A stretch of 64,000 bases of DNA from Synechococcus elongatus PCC 11801 (lineage in GTDB: Bacteria; Cyanobacteriota; Cyanobacteriia; Synechococcales; Synechococcaceae), in the NCBI RefSeq assembly GCF_003846445.2, contig NZ_CP030139.2, positions 2,652,861 through 2,716,860 of the forward strand, given 5' to 3'. Under the pieces are notes generated by a model. That model saw nothing but the letters and a program-made list of their open reading frames with translations. It ran no database searches and was not told the origin of the DNA. Made by a program: the position numbers and the translations under genes. Below are positions 19,595 through 29,864 of this stretch, one piece after another; position 1 is the stretch's first letter, and every line of letters starts with the position of its first letter.

Positions 19595-20221
19595 CTAGCG
19601 ATCACTCTCAGCCTTGCTCACCCGATTAGCAGTGCTTTGCATCAATGTTTGTGACCAGTTTTTCCACCGGCGTACGATCGCACGAACCACTTTCCACTGA
19701 TCAATTATATGAACAACAACAAACATCAAGAAGCTATAAGCTAACCAAAAGTGTAAGCTGCGTCCCACTTCGACCATGGCAGCATTCTGGGGAAATATAT
19801 CGGGGATAATAATGCCAAAGAATTTGACATTATTGGATCTGAAGGAATTAGATAGAAGAATTCCTGTCACAGGAACGACAATCATAAATCCATAGAGACT
19901 GCTATGCAGCAGAAGTCTGCGCCACCAATGAGCAGAGGTTTGGGGAAATTGACGCGAGTATTTTCGCCACCAAACCCGCAGCAACAGCAGCACTCGGCCT
20001 AGCAGTAAACCAATTGTCAAAATCCCGATCGACTTGTGGAAATCATAGAGGCTAGACCGGAAGGAAACCTCGCGTGGTAGTTGAGCCATAATGCTTCCAC
20101 CCACGAACAACACGAGGTAAGCCCAGGCCATCCACCAATGCAAAGACATCAGATTACGGAAAGCATTATTAACTCGTCGCTTCGGTAGCACGGTTGGTGG
20201 GGCTTGCGTAGCATTAGTCAT
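19595..20221 (-). CDS. Cytochrome b561-family membrane protein
   Basis: A 208-residue membrane protein with four hydrophobic helices and histidines placed as haem ligands: SLHWWMAWAYLVLF (helix 1), YDFHKSIGILTIGL (helix 2), LLLHSSLYGFMIVV (helix 3) and SLHFWLAYSFLMFVVVHIID (helix 4). This matches the bacterial cytochrome b561 (YodB/CybB) group, which can pass electrons from quinol to an unknown acceptor such as superoxide. The start is ATG 20221 behind a basic N-terminus (LPKRRVNNAFRNLM). The gene stands alone between the PatD-like gene and a HAD hydrolase gene. Location is the plasma or thylakoid membrane. Confidence 0.85.
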   Translation of the reverse strand: MTNATQAPPTVLPKRRVNNAFRNLMSLHWWMAWAYLVLFVGGSIMAQLPREVSFRSSLYDFHKSIGILTIGLLLGRVLLLLRVWWRKYSRQFPQTSAHWWRRLLLHSSLYGFMIVVPVTGILLSNSFRSNNVKFFGIIIPDIFPQNAAMVEVGRSLHFWLAYSFLMFVVVHIIDQWKVVRAIVRRWKNWSQTLMQSTANRVSKAESDR

Positions 20222-20384
20222 GGCTTCTCAATGTGGACGACATTAATTCGCCGCAATCGTAACGACTGTCAATGGAAGCGGGAGTTCTCAGCCAAACAGA
20301 GAGACTGAGGCCCTAGTAGTCTTATTCCTGTCAATGCGACTGAATTTGAAGCAGGCCCTGCCAGCATTCCTGACCCGATCGCCA

Positions 20385-21065
20385 TCAGACTGACAGCGGG
20401 AGTTTCCCAAAAATTGTCTGGTAGCGATCGCGGTCTTGCAGCTCCGCCAAACTGTCGAGGCAATGATGAACACCCGTCGGTAGGCGATCGCGATCGACAG
20501 GATCGGGCACAGCGACCACGGTCATCCCAGCTTCCAGTGCAGCCCGAACACCGCTGATCGAATCTTCAAAGACTAGACAATCTTCTGGTTTAACTCCCAA
20601 CCGCTGGGCAGCCAACCAAAAAATGTCGGGCGCAGGCTTAGGACGCTCGAGCTGTGGATCATCACCACAAACCACGAGATCAATTAGTTGTACCCAAGGC
20701 TGATGCTGCTGGGTTTTGATTGTAAAAGCGGGCTGGGTAGAACTCGTGGCGATTGCTTGGGGACAAGCTTGCTGATGCAGCGATCGCACTAATTCTGCAG
20801 CCCCGGGGCGAGCAGGCGACTGGGCAACCCGTGCTTCGATGATCGGTTTGCGAATCGCCAGAAACTCAGCTGGCGAGACCGGCAAGTTCAGAGCCTCGAC
20901 AATCAGTCGCGAGGTTTCATGGGAGGGGCGACCACGTAACTTTGCCTGCAAGACCGGATCGAGCTGAACCCCAAACTGCTGCGCGACTTCGTCGTAAACC
21001 TGAGCGTGAATCGGCTCCGTGTCCAGCAACAGACCGTCGAGGTCATAAATCACGGCTTGCAGCAT
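20385..21065 (-). CDS. HAD-superfamily phosphatase (beta-phosphoglucomutase-like)
   Basis: A 226-residue protein started at ATG 21065 ([20 protein letters not shown]); a GTG four codons upstream is possible. The HAD motifs are intact: motif [12 protein letters not shown] (nucleophile and acid Asp), motif II ATSST near residue 112, and motifs [25 protein letters not shown] and [19 protein letters not shown]. The helical cap between motifs I and II is that of the PGM-like/GS1 group, which includes sugar phosphatases and pseudouridine phosphatase. Its substrate is not determined. It is divergent from acs, with about 115 bases between the starts. Confidence 0.87.
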   Translation of the reverse strand: MLQAVIYDLDGLLLDTEPIHAQVYDEVAQQFGVQLDPVLQAKLRGRPSHETSRLIVEALNLPVSPAEFLAIRKPIIEARVAQSPARPGAAELVRSLHQQACPQAIATSSTQPAFTIKTQQHQPWVQLIDLVVCGDDPQLERPKPAPDIFWLAAQRLGVKPEDCLVFEDSISGVRAALEAGMTVVAVPDPVDRDRLPTGVHHCLDSLAELQDRDRYQTIFGKLPLSV

Positions 21066-21179
21066 GGGGTCTGTCACAAAACGCTACGTCGCCACCCTAC
21101 CCTGATCGGGATTCGGTATGGTTTTCAGGGAGCGATCGCCGCTCCTCGCCCGTATTCAAGCACGTTTCAGCCACCGACC

Positions 21180-23150
21180 ATGAGCCAGCCCACGATCGAG
21201 TCGATTCTGCAGGAAAAGCGGGTTTTTACTCCCTCGGCTGAATTTACCAGCGCGGCCCGCATTACCCCTGAAGCCTACGAAGCCCTCAGCCAGAAAGCCG
21301 CTGCGGATCCGGCAGCCTTTTGGGGCGAATTAGCGGCGCAGGAGCTGGACTGGTTTGAACCGTGGCAACAGGTACTGGACTGGAGCAATCCGCCGTTTGC
21401 CAAGTGGTTTGTCGGTGGCAAGATCAACATTTCTCACAACTGCCTCGATCGCCATTTGACGACTTGGCGTAAAAATAAAGCGGCGATTATCTGGGAAGGC
21501 GAACCGGGTGACTCTCGCACCCTGACTTACGCGCAATTGCATCGCGAGGTCTGCCAGTTCGCCAACGTGCTCAAGTCTCTAGGAGTCCAAAAAGGTGACG
21601 TCGTCGGTGTTTACATGCCGATGATTCCCGAAGCCGCGATCGCAATGCTGGCCTGTGCGCGGATCGGCGCAGTTCACAGCGTCGTCTTCGGTGGCTTCAG
21701 TGCAGAAGCTCTGCGCGATCGCTTGGTCGATGGCCAAGCCAAGTTGGTCGTCACGGCCGATGGCGGCTGGCGCAAAGATGCGATCGTGCCGCTCAAAGAT
21801 TCCGTTGATAAAGCGCTGGAAGGGGATGCTTGCCCCAGCGTTCAAAACGTCTTGGTGGTTGAACGCACCAAGCAGCAAATCCACATGGAACCGGGGCGCG
21901 ACCATTGGTGGCATGAACTGCAGCAGACGGTAAGTGCTGACTGTCCGGCTAAGCCAATGGATAGCGAAGACCTGCTGTTCGTGCTTTATACCTCCGGCAG
22001 CACGGGCAAACCCAAGGGTGTTGTTCACACCACCGGCGGCTACAACCTCTACGCCCACATCACTAGTCAGTGGACCTTTGACCTACAAGACACCGATGTC
22101 TACTGGTGTACGGCGGACGTCGGCTGGATTACCGGCCACAGTTATATCGTCTATGGCCCGCTCTCTAACGGCGCCACGACCCTGATGTATGAAGGGGCTC
22201 CCCGCGCCTCCAATCCGGGTTGCTTCTGGGATGTGATCGAAAAGTATGGGGTGACAACCTTCTACACCGCCCCAACGGCGATCCGGGCCTTCATCAAAAT
22301 GGGTGAGCAGCATCCGGCTTCCCGCAATCTCTCTTCACTGCGGCTATTGGGCACGGTTGGCGAGCCAATCAACCCCGAAGCTTGGATGTGGTATCACCGC
22401 GTCATTGGCGGCGATCGCTGCCCGATTGTTGATACCTGGTGGCAGACCGAAACCGGCGGCCACATGATTACGCCGCTGCCAGGGGCTGTGCCGACTAAAC
22501 CAGGGTCTGCCACTAAGCCTTTTCCCGGCATTCTGGCAGATGTGGTCGACCTCGATGGGCGATCGGTGCCGGATAACGAGGGCGGCTATCTAGTAATTCG
22601 CCATCCTTGGCCGGGCATGATGCGCACGGTTTACGGTGATCCCGATCGCTTCCGCCGTACTTACTGGGAGCACATTCCGCCCCAGAACGGTCAGTATCTC
22701 TACTTTGCGGGCGATGGTGCTCGCCGTGATGCGGACGGTTACTTCTGGGTGATGGGACGCGTCGATGACGTGATCAACGTCTCGGGTCACCGTCTCGGCA
22801 CGATGGAAATTGAGTCGGCTTTGGTTTCCCATCCGGCAGTCGCCGAAGCTGCTGTTGTCGGTCGTCCCGACGAGCTGAAGGGTGAAGGCATCGTCGCTTT
22901 CATCACGCTGGAATCAGGCATTGAGACGGGTGATGAGCTGGTCAAAGACCTGAAGAAACATGTCGCCCAAGAGATTGGCGCGATCGCGCGTCCTGATGAG
23001 ATTCGCTTTAGTGAGGCGCTACCCAAAACGCGTTCGGGCAAAATTATGCGCCGTCTGTTGCGTAGTCTTGCTGCCGGTCAAGAAGTCTCGGGCGACACGT
23101 CCACGCTGGAAGATCGCTCGGTGCTCGACAAGCTACGCGAAGGAACCTAG
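21180..23150 (+). CDS. acsA: Acetyl-CoA synthetase
   Basis: A 656-residue AMP-forming ligase (acetate + ATP + CoA to acetyl-CoA). I start it at ATG 21180 ([20 protein letters not shown]), which gives the normal family length; the frame is open upstream but that part overlaps the divergent HAD gene. Visible motifs are [20 protein letters not shown] (P-loop-like A3), [16 protein letters not shown] (A5), [20 protein letters not shown] (A7-A8), [18 protein letters not shown] and the C-terminal [13 protein letters not shown], whose lysine is the usual regulatory acetylation site. It lets the cell recover acetate in a strain otherwise devoted to photosynthesis. No operon partner. Confidence 0.97.
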   Translation: MSQPTIESILQEKRVFTPSAEFTSAARITPEAYEALSQKAAADPAAFWGELAAQELDWFEPWQQVLDWSNPPFAKWFVGGKINISHNCLDRHLTTWRKNKAAIIWEGEPGDSRTLTYAQLHREVCQFANVLKSLGVQKGDVVGVYMPMIPEAAIAMLACARIGAVHSVVFGGFSAEALRDRLVDGQAKLVVTADGGWRKDAIVPLKDSVDKALEGDACPSVQNVLVVERTKQQIHMEPGRDHWWHELQQTVSADCPAKPMDSEDLLFVLYTSGSTGKPKGVVHTTGGYNLYAHITSQWTFDLQDTDVYWCTADVGWITGHSYIVYGPLSNGATTLMYEGAPRASNPGCFWDVIEKYGVTTFYTAPTAIRAFIKMGEQHPASRNLSSLRLLGTVGEPINPEAWMWYHRVIGGDRCPIVDTWWQTETGGHMITPLPGAVPTKPGSATKPFPGILADVVDLDGRSVPDNEGGYLVIRHPWPGMMRTVYGDPDRFRRTYWEHIPPQNGQYLYFAGDGARRDADGYFWVMGRVDDVINVSGHRLGTMEIESALVSHPAVAEAAVVGRPDELKGEGIVAFITLESGIETGDELVKDLKKHVAQEIGAIARPDEIRFSEALPKTRSGKIMRRLLRSLAAGQEVSGDTSTLEDRSVLDKLREGT

Positions 23151-23254
23151 GAAATCATCTAGGGGCGATCGCAGAATGTCAGCAGACCACGCGGGTCCAT
23201 ACCCAGGCGAGGCTGAATGCTCCAAGAGTTGCCTTTAGCAAGGCTAGACCCGAT

Positions 23255-24118
23255 TCAACGCTGGACTTGAGCCGAGAAGACAGCAAGAACTTGCTGTTGC
23301 CCGTCGTACAGTTGGAGACGATCGCCCTCAATTTGGTAGGAGCGCGTGGCTTTCAAGAGCTGTAGGAAAGATTGCTCTTGCTGCATTTGATCGGGGGCAC
23401 AGGCTTTGCGCGTGCTGCCAATTGACCCAATCGTCAACTGTTGCTGCTGAACCTGATACGACGCAAAGTAGCGGTTACAGCTTGCTGAACCAGACAATCG
23501 CTGGTTCTCCGCATCAAACTGAAACTGGGCGGTCACCATACTGCCAGCGATCGGTGTGGTCAGCGCCCCTTTGCCGTTGTTGTACTGCTGCAGCACCCAT
23601 GCCGTCTCAGTCAATGCGAGCATGGGTGGCACCCGAAAGGTGAACAGGATTTCCTGGCTAGCATTCCGAAGCTGGAGATGATCGCCTGCGAGCGTATAGG
23701 TAGTGACTTGCGGTAGCCCTGTGAACAGGGCTTGCTCTTGTTGATTCAAGTCTGGCGACAGGCAAGCCCGCAGGGTAGAGCCTGCTGGTTGGAGTGTCAG
23801 CTGGGCAGTCTTCGGTTCCCAGCGATAGCTTCCAAAAAAAGAATTACAGCCCGTACTGCCTTGGAGCTGAGGGTTGTTGGGTTCTGATTGCAGCTTGAGG
23901 ATGGCTTGTTGTTCGGGAGCGATCGCGGCAGCCTGTTCCTGCCCACGCTGGACAAAACTAACCAGCTCCCAGGTAGTGTTTTCGAGCGGTGGTGCTTCAG
24001 AATTGCTGAGTGGCATGGCCTTGAGCGGTAGGGGCTGGGCGATCGCGATCAATCCCAACAGTCCAAATGTCCAATGCAGGTTTGAGGGATGGCTGAAATG
24101 TGGTCTACAGGCTTTCAT
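23255..24118 (-). CDS. Secreted protein with two META (HslJ-like) domains
   Basis: A 287-residue protein started at ATG 24118 (MKACRPHFSHPSNLHWTFGL); a start seven codons upstream is also open. A signal-peptide-like hydrophobic stretch precedes ...PLPLKAMPLSN. Two META domains follow. The first contains WELVSFVQRG, GSTGCNSFFGSYRW and LRACLSPDLNQQEQAL; the second has WVLQQYNNGK, GSASCNRYFASYQV and RKACAPDQMQQEQSFL. Each has the paired cysteines and the GxxxCN.(F/Y)xxxY signature. In E. coli, HslJ is an outer-membrane lipoprotein tied to novobiocin resistance, but most META proteins are uncharacterised. No lipobox is obvious. It is divergent from ppa, with a 135-base gap. Confidence 0.85.
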   Translation of the reverse strand: MKACRPHFSHPSNLHWTFGLLGLIAIAQPLPLKAMPLSNSEAPPLENTTWELVSFVQRGQEQAAAIAPEQQAILKLQSEPNNPQLQGSTGCNSFFGSYRWEPKTAQLTLQPAGSTLRACLSPDLNQQEQALFTGLPQVTTYTLAGDHLQLRNASQEILFTFRVPPMLALTETAWVLQQYNNGKGALTTPIAGSMVTAQFQFDAENQRLSGSASCNRYFASYQVQQQQLTIGSIGSTRKACAPDQMQQEQSFLQLLKATRSYQIEGDRLQLYDGQQQVLAVFSAQVQR

Positions 24119-24253
24119 CGCTTTACCCCAACTCCCCAATCAGGACCCCATTCACCGGCGATCGCCACAGGCGCCCGAGAGGGTCACTAGGGAATGAGAC
24201 AATCAAAACGGCAGGACTGTTCCTGCCCCTAGAGACGATTCTGGAGAACGCCA

Positions 24254-24766
24254 GTGGACCTTTCCCGCATCCCCGCCCAACCCAAACCGGGTTTAGTGAA
24301 TGTCCTCATTGAAATTCCCGGGGGAAGCAAAAACAAATACGAATTTGATAAAGATCTCAATGCTTTTGCACTCGATCGCGTCCTCTATTCCTCGGTGCAA
24401 TATCCCTACGATTACGGCTTCATTCCCAACACACTCGCCGATGATGGCGATCCTCTCGATGGCATGGTCATTCTCGACCAACCAACTTTCCCAGGCTGTG
24501 TGATTGCTGCTCGCCCGATTGGCATGCTGGAAATGATCGACGGCGGCGATCGCGATGAGAAACTACTCTGCGTTCCGGCCAAAGATCCTCGCTACGCTGA
24601 AGTGAAAACCCTCAGCGATATTGCTCCCCATCGTCTTGATGAAATTGCGGAATTTTTCCGTTCCTATAAGAACCTCGAGAAAAAAGTGACTGAAATTCTT
24701 GGTTGGGAAGGGCCTGAAACCGTTCAGGCATTAGTTGAAGAATGTATCAAGGCTTATCAGGCTTAA
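24254..24766 (+). CDS. ppa: Inorganic pyrophosphatase (family I)
   Basis: A 170-residue soluble family I pyrophosphatase starting at GTG 24254 ([20 protein letters not shown]). The substrate lysine region [16 protein letters not shown], the Tyr-rich stretch [20 protein letters not shown] and the metal-binding signature [11 protein letters not shown] (three Asp) are complete, followed by [19 protein letters not shown]. It hydrolyses pyrophosphate from biosynthesis, drawing those reactions forward. The gene is monocistronic: a strong terminator follows 30 bases after the stop. Confidence 0.97.
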   Translation: MDLSRIPAQPKPGLVNVLIEIPGGSKNKYEFDKDLNAFALDRVLYSSVQYPYDYGFIPNTLADDGDPLDGMVILDQPTFPGCVIAARPIGMLEMIDGGDRDEKLLCVPAKDPRYAEVKTLSDIAPHRLDEIAEFFRSYKNLEKKVTEILGWEGPETVQALVEECIKAYQA

Positions 24767-24796
24767 GTCGTCTGACTGTCTTTAGCTAAAAGCAAG

Positions 24797-24837
24797 ATCT
24801 TGGCCAAGCACCTACCCACGCTTGGCCAAGATTTTTT
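24797..24837 (+). terminator. Intrinsic terminator of ppa
   Basis: ATCTTGGCCAAGC (24797-24809) and GCTTGGCCAAGAT (24820-24832) form a perfect 13-pair stem with a 10-base loop, followed by TTTTTT on the plus strand. It ends four bases before the stop of the convergent GGDEF-EAL gene. Confidence 0.92.
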
Positions 24838-24840
24838 AGT

Positions 24841-27510
24841 TTAGAGGCCGTTTGCCAGAACTTCAGGAACGGCTTCTGCAGGCAAGGGAAAAGACATTAA
24901 AAAGCCTTGGATCTCATGACAGCCTCGTTGTTTCAACCATTGCCGTTGAAATTCTGTTTCGACCCCTTCAGCCAAAACTCTTAAACCTAGGCTTAGACCT
25001 AAGTCAATAATGGCGGTCACAATTTTCTGCATCGAAGGATCTTGCTCAAGTACTTGAATCAAGGATGCATCAATCTTCATACGATTGAGACCTTCATTGC
25101 GGAGACAGGCGAGAGTGGATTCGGAACAGCCAAAGTCATCAACAGCAATCTTTAAGCCCAAATTTTTCAGCTGGCGTAGTCCTTTATTTCCGCTCAGCTC
25201 TTGCTCTGCCAAGATTGCCTCATTCAACTCGAGTTCGATGTACTGTGGCCGTAACTCAGACTGAGCGAGAATGTCGTGAATCTGGGGACAGAATCCTTGG
25301 ATGGGGAAGCCCGAGAAATTAATCCCGATCGGAACTGATTTTAAGCCTTGTGCTTGCCAGAGTGCGTTTTGAGTGCAAGCAGTTTTGAGTACCCATTGTT
25401 GAATTTCCTCCATCAAGCCAATTTCAATGGCAATGGGCAGAAAGTCTTTGGGCATCAATAAGCCTAGCCGTGGATGCTGCCAGCGGAGTAGAGATTCTAA
25501 ACCAATAATACTGTTGTCTTCGAGGCTGATCTGCGGCTGGTAAAAGAGTTTGAATTGATCACGGGCGATCGCTGCTCTGAGATCAGCTTCGAATTCAAGC
25601 CGCTCTTGTAGCCGTTGACCAATCGTTGCAGTAAAGAAGCTAAAGGCATCTCGTCCACCTTCTTTGATACTGTACATTGCAGCATCAGCTTTTTTGATCA
25701 GAACCTCAAGGTCATCGCCATCAACGGGATAGAGACTAATCCCTAAGCTGGTGGTCAGTTGAATACTGCGATTGTTGAGCAAAATTGGCTGAGTGATTTG
25801 CTGTTGAAGTTTTTGTGCGAGGATAGCTGCTCCTTGAGCATCTGTGTTCGGCAAGATCGCGATAAATTCATCGCCACTGAGACGGGCAATGAGGTCGCTT
25901 TGGCGAACTGATTGTCGAATGCGTTGGGCAACTTCTGTCAAAACGCGATCGCCCATTTCATGGCCAAAGTTATCATTCACCTCCTTGAAGCGATCGAGGT
26001 CAATGAAAATAACTGCCAGTGTGTCTTGATTTCGTTGAGCGAGCAAGAGAAGTTCTTGACCTTGCTCTTGCAGTAAAAATCGGTTGGCTAGTCCAGTCAA
26101 GAAATCATAACAAGCCTGTCGTTCCCAGGCTTTTTCACTGGCACGGCGATCGGTGATATCGATGCCAAAGGAGACCGAACCAATACACTCATTTTTTCTG
26201 AAGACTCTACTATTGCGCCAAACGATGTAGCGCTCTTGTCCATCCTTGGTGAGAATCGGATTCTCGAAGTTGTGGGGAATATCTTGGGTGCCGCAATTCT
26301 TGAACTGTTCCCAGACATTGGGATAGCGATCGCGCGGAACGATTGATTCAAACCAGTTTTTACCGAGAATTTCGGAACGATGATAGCCAGTAATTGCTTC
26401 TGCGATCGGGTTGATCTCTTGAATCCGTCCCTCCAAGTCGAGGAGGACAACCATCGCATTAGCTGCTTGGATTAAGTTTTCAGTAAAAATCTTGGAGTCT
26501 TCTAGCTCTCTTCGCGTTTGATCGAGTTCTTCAATTTCATTCAATAAATGATTGGTTTGCTCATCAATTGCTGACTGGAGGCGATCGCGCTGGCGACGAA
26601 TTTCAGAATATTGAAGGCCAACGATATGGACAGCGAGACTGATGCTAAACATCAGCAAGATCACTGCGATATCAGGGTGATCGGGGTCTAGACGATGAAA
26701 TGGCCCCAGTCCCTGACGGGTTGCTAGAAGCGCAACAATTGACAGGGCAGTTGCACCCAGAGCGCTGCCCAGTAGGCCGATCTGCAAGGCCAATCCCAGT
26801 AAGGCTAAGAGTGTTACCCCCAGAAAAACCGGGTAGAGGACAAAAGTTAAAACGAGGATGAGAACGAGGGCGGCGAAACTCAGTCCGAGCCAACCTAAGC
26901 TCTTGCGGCCAAGATGTCGGTTCTGTCGCCAGCCATCGTAGAGGGGCAAAACTAAGAAAATTCCGAGGGAGTCACCGATCCAAATGGTCAATAGACTATT
27001 GGGTACGTCATCCCAGGGTAAAAAGCCACCAAAAGCTTGGTTAGCGACGAGGATGGGTAAGGTCAGAGCAGTCGGCAGCAGACACACCCACCCAATTAGG
27101 GGCCACAGCTGGCGACTTTTCTGAATGGGTGCCCCGAGAAAACGCCGCCACAAGGTATAGGCGATCGCGGCTTGACTGGCATTGATCGGTGCTGCTAAAA
27201 AGCTATGGAACAGTTCGGAGCCCCACTGCCAGCCTCCGAGATTGGTAAAGTCCTGTAGGTTAATCAAAAAGGCTGCGAGCCAAATCGCGATCACTGCCCG
27301 ATAGCCCAAGGCAATGCAAGCGACTAAGCCAATACCTGCCGGCAGCCAAGCTACAGTTAAATTGCTGGGTGGTAACGAGCCATAGTCAATTCCCAAACGG
27401 GCTGTCACCCAAAACAGGCAAAAGGTGACAAGACTTCCTAGCCAAAAGCGCCGATCAGCCAAGCGCGTATTGACGAGGGAGCTTAATCCCGTAAAGGCTG
27501 CCAAGGACAT
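24841..27510 (-). CDS. MASE1-PAS-GGDEF-EAL membrane protein (cyclic di-GMP turnover)
   Basis: An 889-residue protein. About residues 20-310 hold eight or more membrane helices of the MASE1 sensory type (SNLTVAWLPAGIGLVACIAL, NLQDFTNLGGWQWGSELFHS). A short coiled linker is followed by a PAS domain near 340-450 (NAMVVLLDLEGRIQEINPIA). Next is a GGDEF domain with SGDEF as active site and an RxxD inhibitory site five residues before it (RQSDLIARLSGDEF), then an EAL domain near 635-885 with GLESLLRW, VDDFGCSEST, IDASLIQ and AEGVE. Both catalytic sites look usable, so it could make or break c-di-GMP; the balance cannot be read. It is monocistronic and convergent with ppa. Confidence 0.93.
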   Translation of the reverse strand: MSLAAFTGLSSLVNTRLADRRFWLGSLVTFCLFWVTARLGIDYGSLPPSNLTVAWLPAGIGLVACIALGYRAVIAIWLAAFLINLQDFTNLGGWQWGSELFHSFLAAPINASQAAIAYTLWRRFLGAPIQKSRQLWPLIGWVCLLPTALTLPILVANQAFGGFLPWDDVPNSLLTIWIGDSLGIFLVLPLYDGWRQNRHLGRKSLGWLGLSFAALVLILVLTFVLYPVFLGVTLLALLGLALQIGLLGSALGATALSIVALLATRQGLGPFHRLDPDHPDIAVILLMFSISLAVHIVGLQYSEIRRQRDRLQSAIDEQTNHLLNEIEELDQTRRELEDSKIFTENLIQAANAMVVLLDLEGRIQEINPIAEAITGYHRSEILGKNWFESIVPRDRYPNVWEQFKNCGTQDIPHNFENPILTKDGQERYIVWRNSRVFRKNECIGSVSFGIDITDRRASEKAWERQACYDFLTGLANRFLLQEQGQELLLLAQRNQDTLAVIFIDLDRFKEVNDNFGHEMGDRVLTEVAQRIRQSVRQSDLIARLSGDEFIAILPNTDAQGAAILAQKLQQQITQPILLNNRSIQLTTSLGISLYPVDGDDLEVLIKKADAAMYSIKEGGRDAFSFFTATIGQRLQERLEFEADLRAAIARDQFKLFYQPQISLEDNSIIGLESLLRWQHPRLGLLMPKDFLPIAIEIGLMEEIQQWVLKTACTQNALWQAQGLKSVPIGINFSGFPIQGFCPQIHDILAQSELRPQYIELELNEAILAEQELSGNKGLRQLKNLGLKIAVDDFGCSESTLACLRNEGLNRMKIDASLIQVLEQDPSMQKIVTAIIDLGLSLGLRVLAEGVETEFQRQWLKQRGCHEIQGFLMSFPLPAEAVPEVLANGL

Positions 27511-27876
27511 TGAGCAGTTTTGCTACCACATGGGCATTAAACAGCGAACTACCGATTTCTCTCATAAGACTTATCGGGTTTTCATGATTGTGTCTTGTGT
27601 CTGGCAACAATGCAAGACTCAACAATAAGAATTGATTTGATCAATCTTTGGGCGAAGTTGATAGTTGATCAGTCGCTTCTTTCCTAGTCTAACGAAGCTG
27701 GATGGGGCTTGCTGTCTATTGATTGTCCCTGCTCAGCAGCAGCCTTAATCGAAACAGTTGACTAAAAATCTAAAAAGTTTTAGAAGTTTCAGTATTTTTG
27801 GCTACAAAAATGATAATGAAATACATAACTGCTGGCACAATTATGCTGTTTTCCCAATTCAGAACTCTTTAAAGTT
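27511..27876. other. AT-rich intergenic region with a weak stem-loop, possible terminator of the ABC-F gene
   Basis: About 365 bases lie between the ABC-F stop and the start of the GGDEF-EAL gene, both read on the minus strand. I see no gene here. TCTAAAA (27769-27775) and TTTTAGA (27778-27784) form an AT-only hairpin that, on the minus strand, is followed by TTTTTAG; this could be a weak terminator of the ABC-F gene. The rest must contain the promoter of the GGDEF-EAL gene, which I cannot place. Confidence 0.4.
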
Positions 27877-29802
27877 TCAAGAAGCACTGGCAACTTCTGA
27901 TAGCTCTAACCAGCGTTCAGTGCCTGTCTCAATCCGGTTTTCAAGTTCTGCTAGTTGCTCAGAGAGTGCTTGCAGTTGACTAAAACCACCTGAGCCATCT
28001 TGATAAAGCTTGGACTCAATTTCTGCTTTTTCAGCTTCCCAAACCGGAATTTGTAGCTCAAGCTGCTCTAATTCTCGTTTTTCTTTGAAGGATAGTCGTC
28101 GCTGTTGCGATCGCGAGGGTTGATTGGAGGAACGTTCTGCGTTGGATTTTAACTGTTTGAGAGATTCTATTTCTGTGGAATTTGCTTGTTTCTGTTGATA
28201 TTCCAAATAGACGGAATAGTTGCCAGGATAATGTCGTAGTTCCCCTGTCGGCTCAAACGCCAAGATGGAATCCACTGTGCGATCGAGAAAGTAGCGATCG
28301 TGCGAAATGACAATCACGGTACCCGGAAAGTCTTCAAGGTACTCTTCTAAGACAGCGAGGGTTTGGATGTCGAGATCATTCGTGGGTTCATCCAGAATCA
28401 GCACATTCGGTGCTGTCATTAAAATTCGGAGTAAATAAAGGCGTCGCTTTTCTCCACCAGAGAGTGCAGCGATCGGGGCATATTGCTGTGCCGGGGGAAA
28501 GAGAAAACGCTCCAAGAGCTGACTGGCACTCAGTTTCTCGCCATTGCCAAGGGGGAGATACTCACCTTCTTCGCGGAGATAATCAATTGGCCGCTGTTGC
28601 TTTTGTGCAGCCAGTTCTAGTCCTTCCGCCTGCTGATCGACATAGCCAAAGCAAACAGTGCTGCCCTGAACTACGTTGCCTTCATCCGGGGCGAGCTGCC
28701 CGGTCATCAAGTTGAGCAAAGTAGATTTACCCACCCCGTTCGGGCCAATAATCCCCAGCCGTTCCTCAGGACTGACCTCGTAGGAAAAGTTCTGAATCAG
28801 TTGGCGATCGCCGAAGCGTTTGCTGACATTTTCGAGGCGAACTACTGTCTTACCGAGGCGCTGACTGGCGGCTGCAATTTCGACCCGTCCCGCAGCGGCC
28901 CGACCCTCCTGCGATCGCATTTCCTCAATGCGTTGAATCCGAGCCTTTTGTTTGGTACTCCGCGCTTTAGGCCCGCGCTGAAGCCATGCGAGTTCCCGCC
29001 GCAACACACCTTGAAACTTGTGGGCACTGCTGGCTGCAGCCGCTTCTTGCTCGGCTTTTTTCTGCAAGTAGTAAGCGTAAGTGCCGTCATAGGCAGATAA
29101 CTCACCGCGATCGAGATCCAAGATGCGATTGGTGACGCGATCGAGGAAGTAGCGATCGTGGGTGATCAAAACCAACGCCCCTCGAAACTTGCTGAGAAAG
29201 GACTGCAGCCACTCAACGGAATCGGCATCAAGGTGGTTGGTTGGCTCGTCCAAGAGCAACAGCTCTGGATCCGCTAACAGAGCTGAAGCCAACCCTAGCC
29301 GCTTGCGGTAGCCCCCCGAGAGATCGCCGACTCGCTGCTGAAAGTTGTGAATGCCAAGGCGACTGAGGACAATCTTGGCTTGGGTTTCCAGTCCCCAGGC
29401 ATCCTGCGCATCGAGTTGCTGACTTAAGCTCGTCAGTCGCGCCATCAAGGCTTCCGCTGTCTCCCCTTGGGCGGTCGCGAGTTGCTCAGAAATCGCTTCA
29501 TAGTCGCGAACGAGCTGCAGTTGCTCACCAGCATCGGCAAAGACTTGTTCCAAAACAGTGCGTTCAGGGTCGAGCTGTGGATCCTGAGGCACATAGACGG
29601 TGCGTAGGCCAGACTGTCGTTGAATATCGCCGCTGTCTGCCGTTTCTAAGCCGGCCAAAATGCGCAGAAGGGTCGATTTCCCTGAGCCATTGCGACCAAT
29701 CAAACCAATGCGATCGCGATCGCTCACACTGAAGCTCGCTGACTGTAGCAAGACTTTCAGACCGTAGTCTTTGCTGACGTTGCGCAGCGTCATCAGCGCC
29801 AT
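27877..29802 (-). CDS. ABC-F family ATPase (Uup/EttA type, ribosome-associated)
   Basis: A 641-residue protein with two ATPase domains and no membrane segment. Domain 1: GRNGSGKSTLLRILAGLETA, LSGGYRKRLGLASALLADPE and LLLDEPTNHLDADSVEWL. Domain 2: GPNGVGKSTLLNLMTGQLAP, LSGGEKRRLYLLRILMTAPN and LILDEPTNDLDIQTLAVLE. Between them is the linker that reaches into the ribosome (KFQGVLRRELAWLQRGPKAR), and the C-terminus is a charged coiled coil (SFKEKRELEQLELQIPVWEA), as in Uup. ABC-F proteins act on stalled ribosomes; Uup also binds branched DNA. The C-terminal coil makes Uup-like the best call. It lies 62 bases downstream of the SulP gene on the same strand. Confidence 0.9.
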   Translation of the reverse strand: MALMTLRNVSKDYGLKVLLQSASFSVSDRDRIGLIGRNGSGKSTLLRILAGLETADSGDIQRQSGLRTVYVPQDPQLDPERTVLEQVFADAGEQLQLVRDYEAISEQLATAQGETAEALMARLTSLSQQLDAQDAWGLETQAKIVLSRLGIHNFQQRVGDLSGGYRKRLGLASALLADPELLLLDEPTNHLDADSVEWLQSFLSKFRGALVLITHDRYFLDRVTNRILDLDRGELSAYDGTYAYYLQKKAEQEAAAASSAHKFQGVLRRELAWLQRGPKARSTKQKARIQRIEEMRSQEGRAAAGRVEIAAASQRLGKTVVRLENVSKRFGDRQLIQNFSYEVSPEERLGIIGPNGVGKSTLLNLMTGQLAPDEGNVVQGSTVCFGYVDQQAEGLELAAQKQQRPIDYLREEGEYLPLGNGEKLSASQLLERFLFPPAQQYAPIAALSGGEKRRLYLLRILMTAPNVLILDEPTNDLDIQTLAVLEEYLEDFPGTVIVISHDRYFLDRTVDSILAFEPTGELRHYPGNYSVYLEYQQKQANSTEIESLKQLKSNAERSSNQPSRSQQRRLSFKEKRELEQLELQIPVWEAEKAEIESKLYQDGSGGFSQLQALSEQLAELENRIETGTERWLELSEVASAS

Positions 29803-29864
29803 AGGAACTCCCGTGCCGGATTGCTCTTTTCAGTCTCGCAGTTCTGGCCAAACTCCGATCGCGT